From positions 3,513,427 to 3,577,426 of the forward strand of contig JAWUZG010000138.1 in the NCBI GenBank assembly GCA_036785705.1: DNA of 64,000 nucleotides, read 5' to 3'. Positions 1 through 11,500 of the stretch are shown here, one piece after another. The stretch comes from Acanthornis magna (lineage: Eukaryota; Chordata; Aves; Passeriformes; Acanthizidae). Numbering within the stretch: position 1 is the first letter of the stretch; each line of letters opens with the position of its first letter. A program made the position numbers and the translations under genes. A model generated the notes under the pieces. That model was not told the origin of the DNA. It saw only the letters and a program-made list of their open reading frames with translations, and searched no databases.

Positions 1-2
1 AC

Positions 3-877
3 CTTGGCCGAGCTCTCCCCGCTCCGCTGGCAGCGGTTCCGCTCCTGGATCCTCTCGGCGATGTCCTGGGCGAGCTGGCGAGCGGCGGCGAGCAGCGGGA
101 GCCTGGGGGGACAGCAGCGGCTGAGCCCGGGCCGGGGGGGGACAGGGAACCGGCTGGGACCTGATGGGATGTGATGGGATCGGCTGCGACCCGATGGGAT
201 CTGATGGGATCTGATGGGGTCGGCTGGGATGGGCTGGGACCTGATGGGACACGATGGGATGGGCTGGGACCCGCTGGGATCGGCCTCGGGAGAGGGCCCG
301 GGAAGGGGAGGCACAACACCCCCACCACACACCCTGGAATGGGCTTTGGGAAAGACCTCGGGGAGGGAAGGCACAACAGCCGCACACACAGCCTGGGACG
401 GGGTTTGGGAAGGGCCCGGGAAGGGAAGGCACAACCCCGGGGCGGGTTTTGGGAAGGGCCCCGGGAGGAGAAGGCACAACCCCGGGACGGGTTTTGGGAA
501 AGGCCCCGGGAGGAGAAGGCACAACCCCGGGACGGGTTTTGGGAAGGGCCCCGGGAGGAGAAGGCACAACCCCGGGACGGGTTTTGGGAAGGGCCCCGGG
601 AGGAGAAGGCACAACCCCGGGACGGGTTTTGGGAAAGGCCCCGGGAGCAGAAGGCACAGCAGCCCCAACAACCACACGCACCCCGGGCCGGGTTTTGGGA
701 GGCACAGCCGCCCCACCCCGCCCGGCCCGGCCCTGCCCGGCCCCGCTCCCGCCCCGCCCGGCCCCGGAGGCCCCGGAGGCCCCGGAGGCTCCGCAGCCCC
801 GGCAGGGTCGGGCCCGGCCCGGCCCCCGCCCGCAGCCCCCGGGCCCGGCCCGGCGCTCACCAGGGGTCCGGAGCCAT
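3..877 (-). CDS. STX8: Syntaxin 8, first two coding exons (partial, runs off left edge)
   Basis: Syntaxin 8 is a tail-anchored Qc-type SNARE of late endosomes; only its extreme N-terminus is in the window. Exon 1 is 877-861 on the minus strand and reads MAPDP plus two bases, followed by a GTGAG donor. Exon 2 is 102-3, preceded by a pyrimidine-rich CCCCCAG acceptor and followed by GT at the window edge. Joining them completes a Trp codon and gives MAPDPWLPLLAAARQLAQDI, then a helix containing AERIQERN. Human STX8 also starts MAPDPW and continues with IAQEIAEKIQ, so start, phase and helix agree. The SNARE motif and membrane anchor lie outside. The ATG has a purine at -3. Intron 1 (860-103) is filled with minisatellite. 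The neighbour USP43 supports the call, since the two genes are close on human 17p. Confidence 0.86.
152..285. repeat. Short GGGAT/GATGGG decamer-like repeat in STX8 intron 1
   Basis: Degenerate copies of CTGATGGGAT and GGCTGGGAT follow each other for about 130 bp inside STX8 intron 1. No coding signal is apparent. Confidence 0.7.
335..690. repeat. 45-bp minisatellite in STX8 intron 1
   Basis: ACAACCCCGG recurs at 431, 476 and 521 and onward at 45-bp spacing, with two diverged copies on the left, about seven units in all. Because 45 is a multiple of three, all plus-strand frames stay open and give artificial ORFs with a 15-residue repeat. It lies in intron 1 of the minus-strand STX8 gene. Confidence 0.9.
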
Positions 878-955
878 CGCGGCCCCGGAACCTTCGCGGC
901 GCTTCCGCCGGATCCGCCCGGACGCGCCGCGCGCAGGCGCCGGGAGGGGACGGAG
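700..955 (-). promoter_or_regulatory. CpG-rich STX8 promoter and first-exon region
   Basis: Very GC-rich sequence with many CpG dinucleotides and CCGGCCC runs surrounds the STX8 start codon at 877, typical of a CpG-island promoter. No TATA box is visible. The start site is not determined. Confidence 0.55.
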
Positions 956-1765
956 GAGAGACGGAGAGAGATGGGGGAGAGGGAAAGGGGAGAGGGAAAG
1001 GAGAGAGGGAAAGGAGAGAGGTGGAGATGGGGGAGAGGGAAAGGGGAGAGGGAAAGGAGAGAGGGAAAGGAGAGAGGTGGAGATGGGGGAGAGGGAAAGG
1101 GGAGAGGGAAAGGAGAGAGGGAAAGGAGAGAGGTGGAGATGGGGGAGAGGGAAAGGGGAGAGGGAAAGGAGAGAGATGGGGGAGAGGGAAAAGGGAGAGA
1201 TGGAGATGGGGAGAGTGGGAAAGGAGAGAAGGAAATGAGAGAGGGAAAGGAGAGAGGGAAAGGAGAGAGGGAAAGGAGAGAGGTGGAGATGGGGGAGAGG
1301 GAAAGGGGAGAGACGGAGATGGGGGAGAGGGAAAGGGGAGAGACGGAGATGGGGGAGAGGGAAAGGAGAGAGATGGAGGTGGGGAGAGAGGGAAAGGAGA
1401 GAGGGAAAGGAGAGAGATGGAGATGGGGGAGAGAGGGAAAGGAGAGAGATGGAGATGGGGGAGAGAGGGAGAGAGACGGAGATGGGGGAGAGGGAAATGG
1501 GAGAGGGAAAGGAGAGAGATGGAGATGGGGGAGAGAGGGAAAAGGGAGAAGGAAGTGAGAGAGATGGAGATGGGGAGAGAGGGAATGGGGAGAGATGGAG
1601 ATGGGGGAGAGAGGGAGAGGGATGGAGATGGGGGAGAGAGGGAAAGGAGAGAGATGGAGATGGGGGAGAGGGAGAGGAGAGAGATGGAGATGGGGGAGAG
1701 AGGGAAAGGAGAGAAGGAAATGAGAGATGGAGACAGGGGAGAGGGAAATGAGAGGGGAGAGAGGT
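955..1765. repeat. 800-bp polypurine tract (GGGAAAGGAGAGA / GGAGATGGGG)
   Basis: The plus strand is almost purely A and G for about 800 bp, built from interleaved units such as GAGAGGGAAAGGA and GATGGAGATGGGGGA, with T only in GATG. It lies directly upstream of STX8, so the STX8 sense strand is polypyrimidine here. Such tracts can form triplex (H-DNA) or resist nucleosomes; that is general knowledge, not shown here. Confidence 0.92.
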
Positions 1766-2504
1766 GCCGGGACACGGGGCCGGGGGAGCGGAGCCTGAGC
1801 CAGGGGTGCGGCAGTGCGGGTCCCGGGGCTGCGGGAGCGGGGCGATGGTGCGGCGGCTCTCGGTGTGCGGCGCAGGGGCAGGGGGCAGGGGCACCGGGGC
1901 AGGTGTTCAGTGTGCGGATGTGCGCAGTGCAGGTGCAGATGTGCGGGGTACAAGGTGCAGATGGGCACAGCACAGAGCCAGGGCTGTCCCCACCCTGCCC
2001 GTCCCTCCCGCTGTCTGTCCCAGCAGGTCCCAGGCACCGCTGTCCCTGTGTCGCAGTCGTGGTGTCAGGGACACTGGCATCAGGGGCTTCGTCCCTCTCC
2101 TCGGCTGCTGAAGAGGAAGGAAATCCCTTCTGTTTCCAATCCTGCAGGTCATGGCAGGGACAGTGAAGGTCCCTTCCAGCCCAGCTTAAGCAGCTTTCCC
2201 ATCCTCTGGAATTCTGTGAAATAACAGCCCTGAGGGGCTGAGCAGTTTATGTCTGAGCGGGAAAGTTTGGAGACATCAGACAGGTGTCTCCAGACAGGCA
2301 GAAATCAACACTCTGCATCCTAACAGAGCTATTCCCGTTTTCCTGCACACCAGGAACCACTACTGTCAGTAACAAGCTAAGAAAGACTCTGTTAAAGGAG
2401 TCTTTAATAAAGAGGTGCTTTTTTTGTTTTATTAGGGGTTTTGCACCAGAGAAAAGGAGCCTCCGTGCCTGACGCGCCACTGGGGTCACTCTTGGCACCA
2501 AGCT

Positions 2505-2645
2505 CCCACATGCACCTCCTCCCTCCCTTCCTCCTCCCTTTCTTCCTCGCTTTCTCCTTCCGTCCTTCCCCCTTTTTCCTCCATCCCTCCTCCTTCCTTC
2601 CTCTTTTCTTCCCTCCCTTCTCCCTGCCTCTCTCCCTCCCCTCCC
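2505..2645. repeat. CT-rich pyrimidine tract
   Basis: About 140 bp of CCTCC, CTTCC and CCTTT runs on the plus strand. Simple low-complexity DNA. Confidence 0.8.
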
Positions 2646-2999
2646 TGCTGCCACATGAACCCAACACTGAGCAATGGCACCGGTTCCCTGTTCCTGCCCA
2701 TCTCCAGTGACAGTCACTGCCCTCCCCGATGTTCCCATCCCCCCGGTCCCGGCTGGCACTGACGGTGCTGGCACTGTCCCTGTTTTGGCTGCAGTCACCG
2801 CCGGGTGGGCGCAGCCCCTCGCTCTTGCAGCAACAGCTCCGTCCAAACCCTTCCCACCCCTGACCCGCCAGGGTCTGGCCTGTTCCTTTGTTTTTGGGTG
2901 CGATCGGTGACGCAAATCGGGCACAAACCCTGAGGAGCAGTTTTGGGGCACTGCCAGTGAGGCTTTATTGCCCTCGTGACGCAGGGCTGCTGCGGCAGC

Positions 3000-3082
3000 G
3001 TATTGATATCGATATTGATAACAGTAGTGATAAGGACAATGATAACAATAGTGATAACAATATTGATAACGATAACGAGCAC
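3000..3082. repeat. GATAAC/AATATTGATA microsatellite
   Basis: Repeated TGATAAC and GATATTGATAAC words over about 80 bp, AT-rich within GC-rich surroundings. Many GATA words occur by repetition. Confidence 0.85.
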
Positions 3083-3930
3083 ATCCTCCTCAGCACGTTC
3101 CCGTTCCCAGTTGCTGTGACCCCCCTGTGCTCCCGGCGATGTCCCCGGGGCCGGGGCTGCCGAGCGCGGAGCCAGAGGAGCCCCAGGTGCCCTGGGGACC
3201 AGCCCTGATCCAGCTCTGGTGCGGGGTGGCTTTGGGGAGGTGCTGAGCACCCCCAGGCACCTCTCAGTTCCCGTCTGCTGTCCCGCAGGCTGGGCAGGGC
3301 TGGGGACACGCTGGAGTGGCAGCAGGCACACGTCCCACTCCTGCCCAGTCGGACCCAGTGCCAGCAGTGCCCGGAGGGGCTCTGAGCCCCCGCTGGCCCT
3401 GGCAGCCCCCGGGTGGGCTCTGTCCCCCTGGCCCGGCTCTTTGCACATCCGGAGATGCTCCCACAGCCGTGGCCATCAAACATTCATGGCTTTCGTCTGG
3501 CTGCTCAGCCGGAGCCCCACGGCCTCTACATATTTAATTTTTTCGCCATTAAAAACGCATGAAGCGACATTTCCTTTCGCCCTGTCCCTGATTCACTTCC
3601 ATCTCCCATCTCCGGAGCGTCTGCCGGAGCTTTCAGAGCTGCGTCGGGCTGGCAGGAAGAGGCGTCCGCCGTCCTGGAAAAGGCAAATGAGGATAAGGCA
3701 GCCGACAAGGTCCGGGACAAGGCACAGGAGCCGCTGCTGTCAGGGCTGGGCAGAGGGCTGGAGCTGGAGAGAGAATGGGCAGCAGAGCGGGGTGCGGTGT
3801 GGGGACCCCCCGGGCCCCCAGGAGCGGGGCTGGGGCCATCAGTGCCCCTTTGGGTGCAGCCTGTGGAGCAGAGGGTGCGGATCAGGATAAGGATAACTCC
3901 CCCTGGGAGCCCCCCTCGCCTCCCTCGCAG

Positions 3931-4125
3931 CCGACACAGCCCCGGGGTCCCTTTGCCGACACAGCCCCGGGGTCCCTTTGCCGGGACAGCCCCGGGGTCC
4001 CTTTGCCGGCACAGCCCCGGGGTCCCTTTGCCGACACAGCCCCGGGGTCCCTTTGCCGACACAGCCCCGGGGTCCCTTTGCCGACACAGCCCCGGGGTCC
4101 CTTTGCCGACACAGCCCTCGCCCCG
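3931..4125. repeat. 25-bp minisatellite, about eight units
   Basis: The unit CCGACACAGCCCCGGGGTCC plus CTTTG starts at 3931 and again at 3956 and onward, with small GGGACAG and GGCACAG variants. Since 25 is not a multiple of three, each reading frame cycles through all three phases, giving ORFs with a 25-residue period on both strands. Confidence 0.93.
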
Positions 4126-4639
4126 CTCCCGGGGGCTCCCAGCCTGGCAGGAGCACAGGCAGGAGGGGTGATGGGACAGCCGAGCTGCTCCCAACAGATC
4201 TTGGCACAGCGTGGAGAGGGTGAGGAAAAGGAGAGGGTCTGCAGGGAGACTTGCTCGGGAGATGCCCCAGAGCCGCGGTGCCAGCGGATGCTCAGGGATG
4301 TGCTCCAGGTGCAGACGGAGCTGCAGGCAGGGAGGCAGGTCAGGAACAACCTGCAGCTGCTCTTATCACAACAGCAACAATCCGATTTTTAAAGGAAAAT
4401 AAAAATCCTTTAAAATGTTAAGATGCCTATAAAAATGCCCGCTAAGTGCAGCCTGAGGTGTGAGTTCTGCGGCAGCAATGTCGGAGCAGGGTGATGCTCT
4501 GGGAGCCTCTCCCAGCTGTTGGAAGCTGCTTTTCCTCCAACTCTGCTCTTCTGGCCGTGAATACAGCGCAGAGTTTGCAGCTCTGCAGCCGTTTGGAGGC
4601 TAAAATCAATCGATACCAACCATTTCCCGGAGGGCAGGT

Positions 4640-5560
4640 TGGGGACGCTGGAGCCCCACGGCCGTGCCCGCAGCACCGCAGCCTGAGCTCCGCGGGCAGT
4701 CGGGGGGCGCGGGGGCTGCGGAGCCGCACCGCCCCAAATTTCCTGGGGCTGTGCTGAAGCAGCGCCGCGCACCCGCGGCCGGCACAGCCCCGGCCCCGAG
4801 AGCGCACACGGCCGGGGCAGCCGGGGGTCGCTTGTCCCCGCGGCCCCGATGTCCCCTGTGCCCGGTTCCTGGCCCTGCTGCTCGCAGCTTCTCTCCCCGG
4901 CTCCCCCGGGCCCATCCAGCGGGGAGCGGATCCAGCCCCGCTCGCTGTCGGTGTTTTCCTGGCTCAAGGACGGGCCATGGCCGAAGCCCCGCGGCACCTC
5001 CTGCCCCGGGACGCTGCGAAGGGAGCGAACCCCGGAGCGGGAACATGAAGGTTATCCCTGGGAAAATAAAGGATTCATTTGAACGCTCGTGTTGCTGTTT
5101 GATGGTATCTCAGCCCACGGGGTGTTTACAGCCCCCCACCCACCCGGCTCGGCGCAGAATTGGGGCAGGAAGGGGCGATGCGGGCGCGGGAGCTGCTCCA
5201 CCCTCGCTCTATTTACCCCAAATAAAGCCCAGTGCCGCGGGCTGGCCCTCACCTTAAAAGCGCGGGCAGGTGCCCGGCACAGGGGACCCGGCACAGGGGA
5301 CCCGGCAGGGGTGGCCGAGCTGGCACATGCTGCAGGTGGGGCTCAGCCTGCCCCGCTCCCCCGGGGCCGCGGCCGGAGCCTTCCCCATGGCCGAGCCGGC
5401 CGCGGGCGAGGACACGGGCACCGGGCGAGGTGAGTGCGCCGAGCGGGACCCGCCCGTGCCGGGACACGGCCGGCAGGGCACAGGGGCTGGGGCAGACCCC
5501 AGTGCCTGCCCCGAGCCTCCGGGCAGAGCCGCAGCCTCCGTTCAGCCCCCGGGGCCGGGG
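4640..5560 (+). promoter_or_regulatory. CpG-rich promoter region of the TBC1D24-like gene
   Basis: A GC- and CpG-dense block surrounds the first coding exon at 5387. It lacks a convincing TATA box. Probable CpG-island promoter; no transcription start can be fixed from sequence. Confidence 0.5.
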
Positions 5561-8500
5561 CACCGGCGGTCGGGTGGGCTCGGGCTGGTGCTCCTCGCTA
5601 CCCCGGGCAGGGCGGCACCGTCGGGAGAGGACGAGGTGAATTTGGCGATCACGGGGTGCAAACAGCCCCTGCGTCTGCCCCGCTGTTGTCTCAGCCTGGT
5701 TTCTGTGGCCAGGAGCCCCCGTGCCCGTGCTCGGGTCAGGCTGTCCCCAGGGCAGGGAGTGGGGCCGAGCAGCCACCGGGTCCAACAGCTCCTGCCCCGA
5801 GCCAGACTGAGCCCGATCTGCTGCTCCTGCTGACCTCGGGCAAGGGCCAAACCGAGCCGGAGAGCAAGAGCCAGAGCCGGGCCCAGCCCGGGCGGCAGGA
5901 CCCTCCCGATGTGCCACCACGTGCTGTCCCGCCGTGTCCCCTTGGCTCCCCCAGCAACTGAGCGCATCCAAGATAAAAACACCCGAGAGCTAATGAGTGT
6001 GCTAATTGACGTTATCCCTGCCCGTTAATCAGTGCCCAGCAGAGCTCACCCACGCGGGGACAGCTCCCGTGTCCCATGCAGGGCTCGGATCGAGCTCTCG
6101 GGCAGCCCCGGGGAAATGCCGCTTCCGTCTCTCTAGGAGGAGCTCAGACTCTGCTCTTCCCAGCGCCGCAGGGCTGGCGGCTGCCCGAGCCCTGCCTGGG
6201 GCTGTGAGCGGGAGCCTCCCCCGAGGGTCCCCTTCTGTCCCCAGGGATCTTCTCAGGTGCTCAGCGGCCGCTGCTGCGCTCCCCGGACAGGGTCTCCCCA
6301 GCGCTTGGGGGCACGGGGGGAACGGGAACCCTCTGCCCCACAGCCCGGCCCCGCACCCCCGGCGAGCCCCTCGACTGCAGCAGCTTCTGCTCCCTCTGCT
6401 CTGACACCCGAGGGGCCGGAGGGGCCGGGAGACTTTGGCAGGAGGCACAAGAGGAAGGCAAACATCCGAGGGTGGCTTTGCCTGCTCCGCTGGGCTCAGA
6501 GCAGCCTGTCCTGGGCTGCCAGACCCGGGCAGGACCCTTCTGCCCCACGCTGTCCTTGGGAGGGGACACGATGGAAATGGTCCCTCCCAGCATCGCTTGG
6601 GCTCCCACTGCCCATGAGGTCCCTCCTGGTCCCTGCAGAGCTGAGCTGGGACGGAGCTGCTCGTCCTCCTTGGGGATGTGACAATGTCCCACGGCCATCC
6701 CTGGGGCACAAGGACCGTGTCCCTGCTCCCTGCACCTCCCTGTCGGCAGGTCACAGGCTGGGAAATGCGGAGCTCTTGGAGGGGTGAGAAACCCTCATGG
6801 TGTGAGAAGAAACCCTGACAGCCAGCTAGGAACTGGCCCTGAGCTTCACCAGGGGCCTGAGCTGATGGAGCAGGAAGGGGCAAAGCCCTTCCCTCTGCAT
6901 GGGACAATAAAGAAATCCAGGATGGAGCTGTGAGACTTCAGAGCGCCCTCAGCCAGGGGGAAACGCTGGTGGTGGGGCGGTGAAAGGTGTGCAATAAAAG
7001 GTCTTTGTCCTGCAGAGGTGTCGGGCTCATCCCCAGTCACCATCGTGGTCACATCCGAGGCTGACACCTGGGACATCGACACCTCCTCGTGCCTGGGCTG
7101 TGGGCAGTTCGTGGACTGGGACAAGATGCCGGAGCCGCAGCAGCCGGCGCAGATCCCGCGGGACATCCTGAGCAGGTCCCCGAAGGAGCTGAAGAGGCTG
7201 GCGAGGGAAGGCTGCTGGGCCACGAGCCACGCGGGCCGGGCCCGGCTCTACCCCCAGCTCATCCAGCAGGTCTCCTGCCGCCTCGTCACCCCCGACGCGC
7301 TCGTGTACGGGGACGTGGCCGGCCGGCTCTTCGGGAAGCCCAGCGTGAGCTCCCACCCCCTGCCCGAGTTCCTGGAGGGCTGCCCCGTGCCCACCTACTG
7401 CCTCAACCCACACGGAGTCACCGCCCTGAAGAAGATCCTCATCTGCGTGGGCACCCTGTTCCCCGACATCACCCACAGCCCCCTCCTGCCGGCGCTGACG
7501 GCGCTGCTGCTGCACTACAGCAAGGATGAGGCCCAGTGCTTCGAGAGCCTCTCGCGCCTCATCGCCAGCAACGCTCCCCACTCCAGCTACATCGACCAGT
7601 CCTTCCTGGCCCACCAGGCCTCCTGCATGACCTTCGGGGACCTGGCCAACAAGCACTGCCCGGCGGCTCACAAGCTCATAGCCAGCACCGCCGAGAACGT
7701 CCTCGAGGTCTACTCGGAGTGGCTGTCGTGGCTCTTTCCCGGGCTGCCCTTCGCTTACGCCGTGCGGGTGCTGGACGTGTTCCTGCTGGAGGGGCAGAAG
7801 GTCCTGTACCGCATCGCCCTGGCCCTGCTGAAGCAGTTCAGGCTCTCGGTGACCCCGGCTGGGCTGGAGGGCGCTGACATCAAGGCAGAGCTGCAGGCGT
7901 TTGTGAGGAACATCGCCGAGCACGTGACTGTCGACAAACTGCTGGAGAGAGCCTTTGGCATCCGCCTGTTCTCCCGCAAGGAGATCTGGCTCCTCCAGAT
8001 GGCCAACAGGAAGGCCTTGGTGGAGAGGGGCATCACCGTGGTGCAGAGAAGGTGAGGACACCTCTGCGCTCGCCAGCTCTGGGGCTGAGCAGACAAAATG
8101 GGAGCTCCTGTGGGGACGCACCTGGGGAGCTGCAGGCACCTCCCGCAGCTGTGGCTGTGCTGGGCCCTCCCAGCCCCTCGGAGGACCCTGCCAGGGGACA
8201 CGGCCCAGCCAGAGCTGCTGATGTTGGCAGAGGGCTCCCGGTGCAAAGAGCAGGACAAACCCTGCTGCAGGGGGGCTGCTCCCCAAAAAGCAGAGGGGCC
8301 CCACAGCCCTGATGGCCTGATGTCCCTCCCCTTGCAGGCCATCCTTCCACCTGGCCGTGGACATGCAGAACTTCAGCTCCAGCACTGTCACGGCGCAGGA
8401 GATGCGCCTCATCTGGTCCTGGATCCCCGAGCGCTTCTCCCTCTTCCCCCCGCTGCTGCTCTTCTCCACCTCCAAGGACGGGTGCAGCCTGCAGAGGTGA

Positions 8501-11500
8501 AGCCTCCCCTGCCCAGTGGGGCCAGGCGGGGCAGGAGCGTGGGGTAAACCTGGGCGAGGTTTGGTGCTGGAGAAAGGAGCAACACGAGTGACCTGGGGCA
8601 CCTCCGGGGCTGCTGGGGACCCTCGTGGGCTCCATTCAGGGTCCTGAGTGTGGTCTGGGCCGGTGCTGGCTCAGGGGAGAGGGCAGAGGCTGGGCCAGAG
8701 GGCCACCGACACCTGGGCACCGCCCAGGGCACACGGAGCCCTGCGGATGTGCCCTGCAAGGATGTCCCCGTGTGCCACACTGTGCCAGGGCTGTGGGCAG
8801 CCAGGGACAGCCAGCACAGCCTGCCCAGGGCTCCAGCTCCCCTGAGCAGACCCCCTTGTCCATCTCTGCAGGTTCTACACATGCTGTGAGGGCTACGAGC
8901 CCACGTTGCTGCTCATCAAAACCACCAAGGGGGAGGTGAGCGTTTCCCGGGCAGGGCTGGGGAAGGGGACAGGGTGGGTGACCCCACAGGCTCTTCCTGG
9001 AGCAGCCATGCGCTGGGTGGTCCCTGTCCTGCCCTGGGTCTGTCCCAGCTTCCAGGAGAGAACAAACTGCACCTCTGGCCACCAGGACACACCTCAGCTG
9101 GGGGTGCTGGGGGGAAACAGGAGTGGGTGAGAGGGAGGGAGGCCACGAGTGATCCTTTAATGGCAAACATGGACTGAGTCACGAATCCTTGCTGAGCAGA
9201 CTCTCCTGAAGTCAGCAGATGCTTTGTCTGAGCCAGGACTTGCTCTCAAAGCATGAGGCAAGGTTTGCTCCCTGATTGCACGAGCAGCCACACCAGGGAA
9301 ATGGAGGAGAAATAAGGACAGTTCCTACTGAAAGCCATGAAATAACTGCAAAGGCCCTTGAACCAGGGCTCTTCCCAGGGACTCTGAGTGCCTCATAAAC
9401 CCGTCATTTATCTCTCCACTCTTCATCCCACGGCGGAGGCAAGTTCTGTGAATTGTTCAGGCCTCCCAAAGATTTATTGACCAACAGTGCTGATGTCCCA
9501 GGCCTGACACCTCAGTGGTGTGGGGAGAAACACCTTTCACCCCCAGGGCCTCGTGCAGATGAGGGAAGGTGACCCAGAAAACCTCATTTCCTACACATTT
9601 TAGCTCCTGTTATCCCTTGGCTGTGCCAAGGACAGGCAGGAGTTCCCAGCCCTTGGCAGGGCCCCTCCAGCCATGGTCAGGGCAGGGCTGTCCACAGCAG
9701 GGTCAGCCTTGGGCACCAGGGATGGTCAGTGCGGGGTGGGGCTGGCACAGCACCAGGGATGGTCAGTGCGGGGTGGGGCTGGCACAGCACCAGGGATGGC
9801 CAGTGCAGGATGGGGCTGGCACAGCAGGATTTGGCTCTGGGATTCCCCAGGGAAGGGACAGAGCCCCTGCCCTGCTGAGCCCGGGGCGATGCCCGGCACT
9901 CCTGGGGCTGGCTCTGCTCCCGGCCCAGCCCCTGACCGCTCCCTGTTCTCTCTCCAAGGTGTGTGGGGCGTTTCTCTCCTCCGACTGGAGCGAAAGGAAA
10001 AAGAGCGGGGCCACCTCGGGCTTTTTTGGGACAGGGGAGTGCTTTGTGTTCACGGTAAGTCACGGTTTATGGCTGGGTCTGTCCCTTCACTGCTGTTTCC
10101 TTCACCCTCTGCCAGCTCAGGGCACGGTGACCCCGAGCTGCTCCCTCCCCAGGGCCCCAGCCCTGCCCTGAGCTCTGGCAGCAGCAGCAGCTCGGGAATC
10201 GCTGTGCTGGATCCCGGCAAATGGAGACCCCACTCCTGCCCTGGATGAACTGGGCTCCCCAAACCCCCCGGGAATGTGGGATACCCTGGGTGGGTGTGGG
10301 AGCCCCTCCCGGGATGGCAGCAGGGCAGTGTGTGGCAGGTTTCTGTCCAGTTTGCTGGGGACAGCTCCTGGATGGGACATTCCCAAATCATCCCTGGCAT
10401 CCCTGAAGAGGCTGAGTTATACCAAGAGATCCTGGGGACAAAGTCCAGCATCCATCCGGCATCCCACAGCACCCATCCAGCATCCCCCTGGCAGTGTGGG
10501 CAGTGCAGCATTGCCCATCTCCAGCAGCACCTGGCAAAGACAAATCCAACTTCCCAGGCACAGCCACCTCCAGAGCAGCCCTGTTCCTGCCGGGTCGCCC
10601 TGTCCCTGCCGGGTCGCCCTGTCCCTGCCGGGTCACCCTGTCCCTGCCGGATCGCCCTGTCCCTTCCAGGTCGCCCTGTCCCTGCCGCGTCACCCTGTCC
10701 CTGCCGGGTCGCCCTGTCCCTGCCGGGTCGCCCTGTCCCTTCCAGGTCACCCTGTCCCTGCCAGGTCGCCCTGTCCCTGCCGGCTCGCCCTGTCCCTGCC
10801 GGGTCACCCTGTCCCTGCCGGGTCGCCCTGTCCCTGCCGGGTCACCCTGTCCCTTGCCAGCCCCAGCTCCCACCTGGACGCAGCGTTTGGCCCCAGCCCC
10901 CCCCGAGCAGCAGCAGCACCTTCCCCAGCAGGGGCGAGGTGCCGCAGGGCTCAGCAGGTGTGTCCACTGCCCAGGTGCGCCCCGAGGCAGACAGGTACGA
11001 GTGGGTGCTCATCAAGAAGCCCGAGCTGGCCAAGGCCGTGCCACGCTCCCGGCAGCGCTCGCCTTCCCCCGCTCCCGAATCCCTGCTCGGCTCCTCCCGG
11101 GACAGCCGCAGCTCCAGCCCCAACCACCTCGCCGTGCCCTCGCCGCAGAGGAAAGGCCGCCTGTCCCCGTTCCTGGCCATCAGGCACTTCCTCCTGCCCT
11201 CCAAAACAGCCTCCATGTTCATGTCCGGCTCCCGGGATGGGATCGTTATCGGTAAGGGGGATCGTTATCGGTAAGGGGGATCGGTATCGGTAACAGGGAT
11301 CGGTATCGGTAACAGGGATCACTATCAGTAACAAGGATCGTTATCGGTAACAGGGATCGGTATCGGTAAAAGGGATCACTATCGGTAACTGGGATCACTG
11401 TCGGTAACAGGGATCACTGTCGGTAACAGGGATCACTGTCGGTAACAGGGATCCTTATCAGTAACAGGGATCACTGTCGGTAACAGGGATCGTTATCAGT

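Larger units (their letters stand above)
878..5386. other. Intergenic interval between divergent STX8 and TBC1D24-like genes
   Basis: No exon with matching splice sites was recognised in this 4.5 kb. It holds the polypurine tract, a CT-rich stretch, a GATA-like microsatellite, a 25-bp array and CpG-rich DNA before the TBC1D24-like start. In mammals CFAP52 begins head-to-head with STX8; no WD-repeat exon is visible here. Confidence 0.6.

Noticed and set aside
214..2166. 650-codon open frame rich in Gly, Arg and Glu
   Set aside because: Made of the 45-bp minisatellite and the polypurine tract; it runs antisense through the STX8 first exon.
7027..8601. 524-codon minus-strand open frame opposite the TBC domain
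   Set aside because: Shadow of GC-rich coding DNA; the plus strand carries the conserved protein with matching splice phases.
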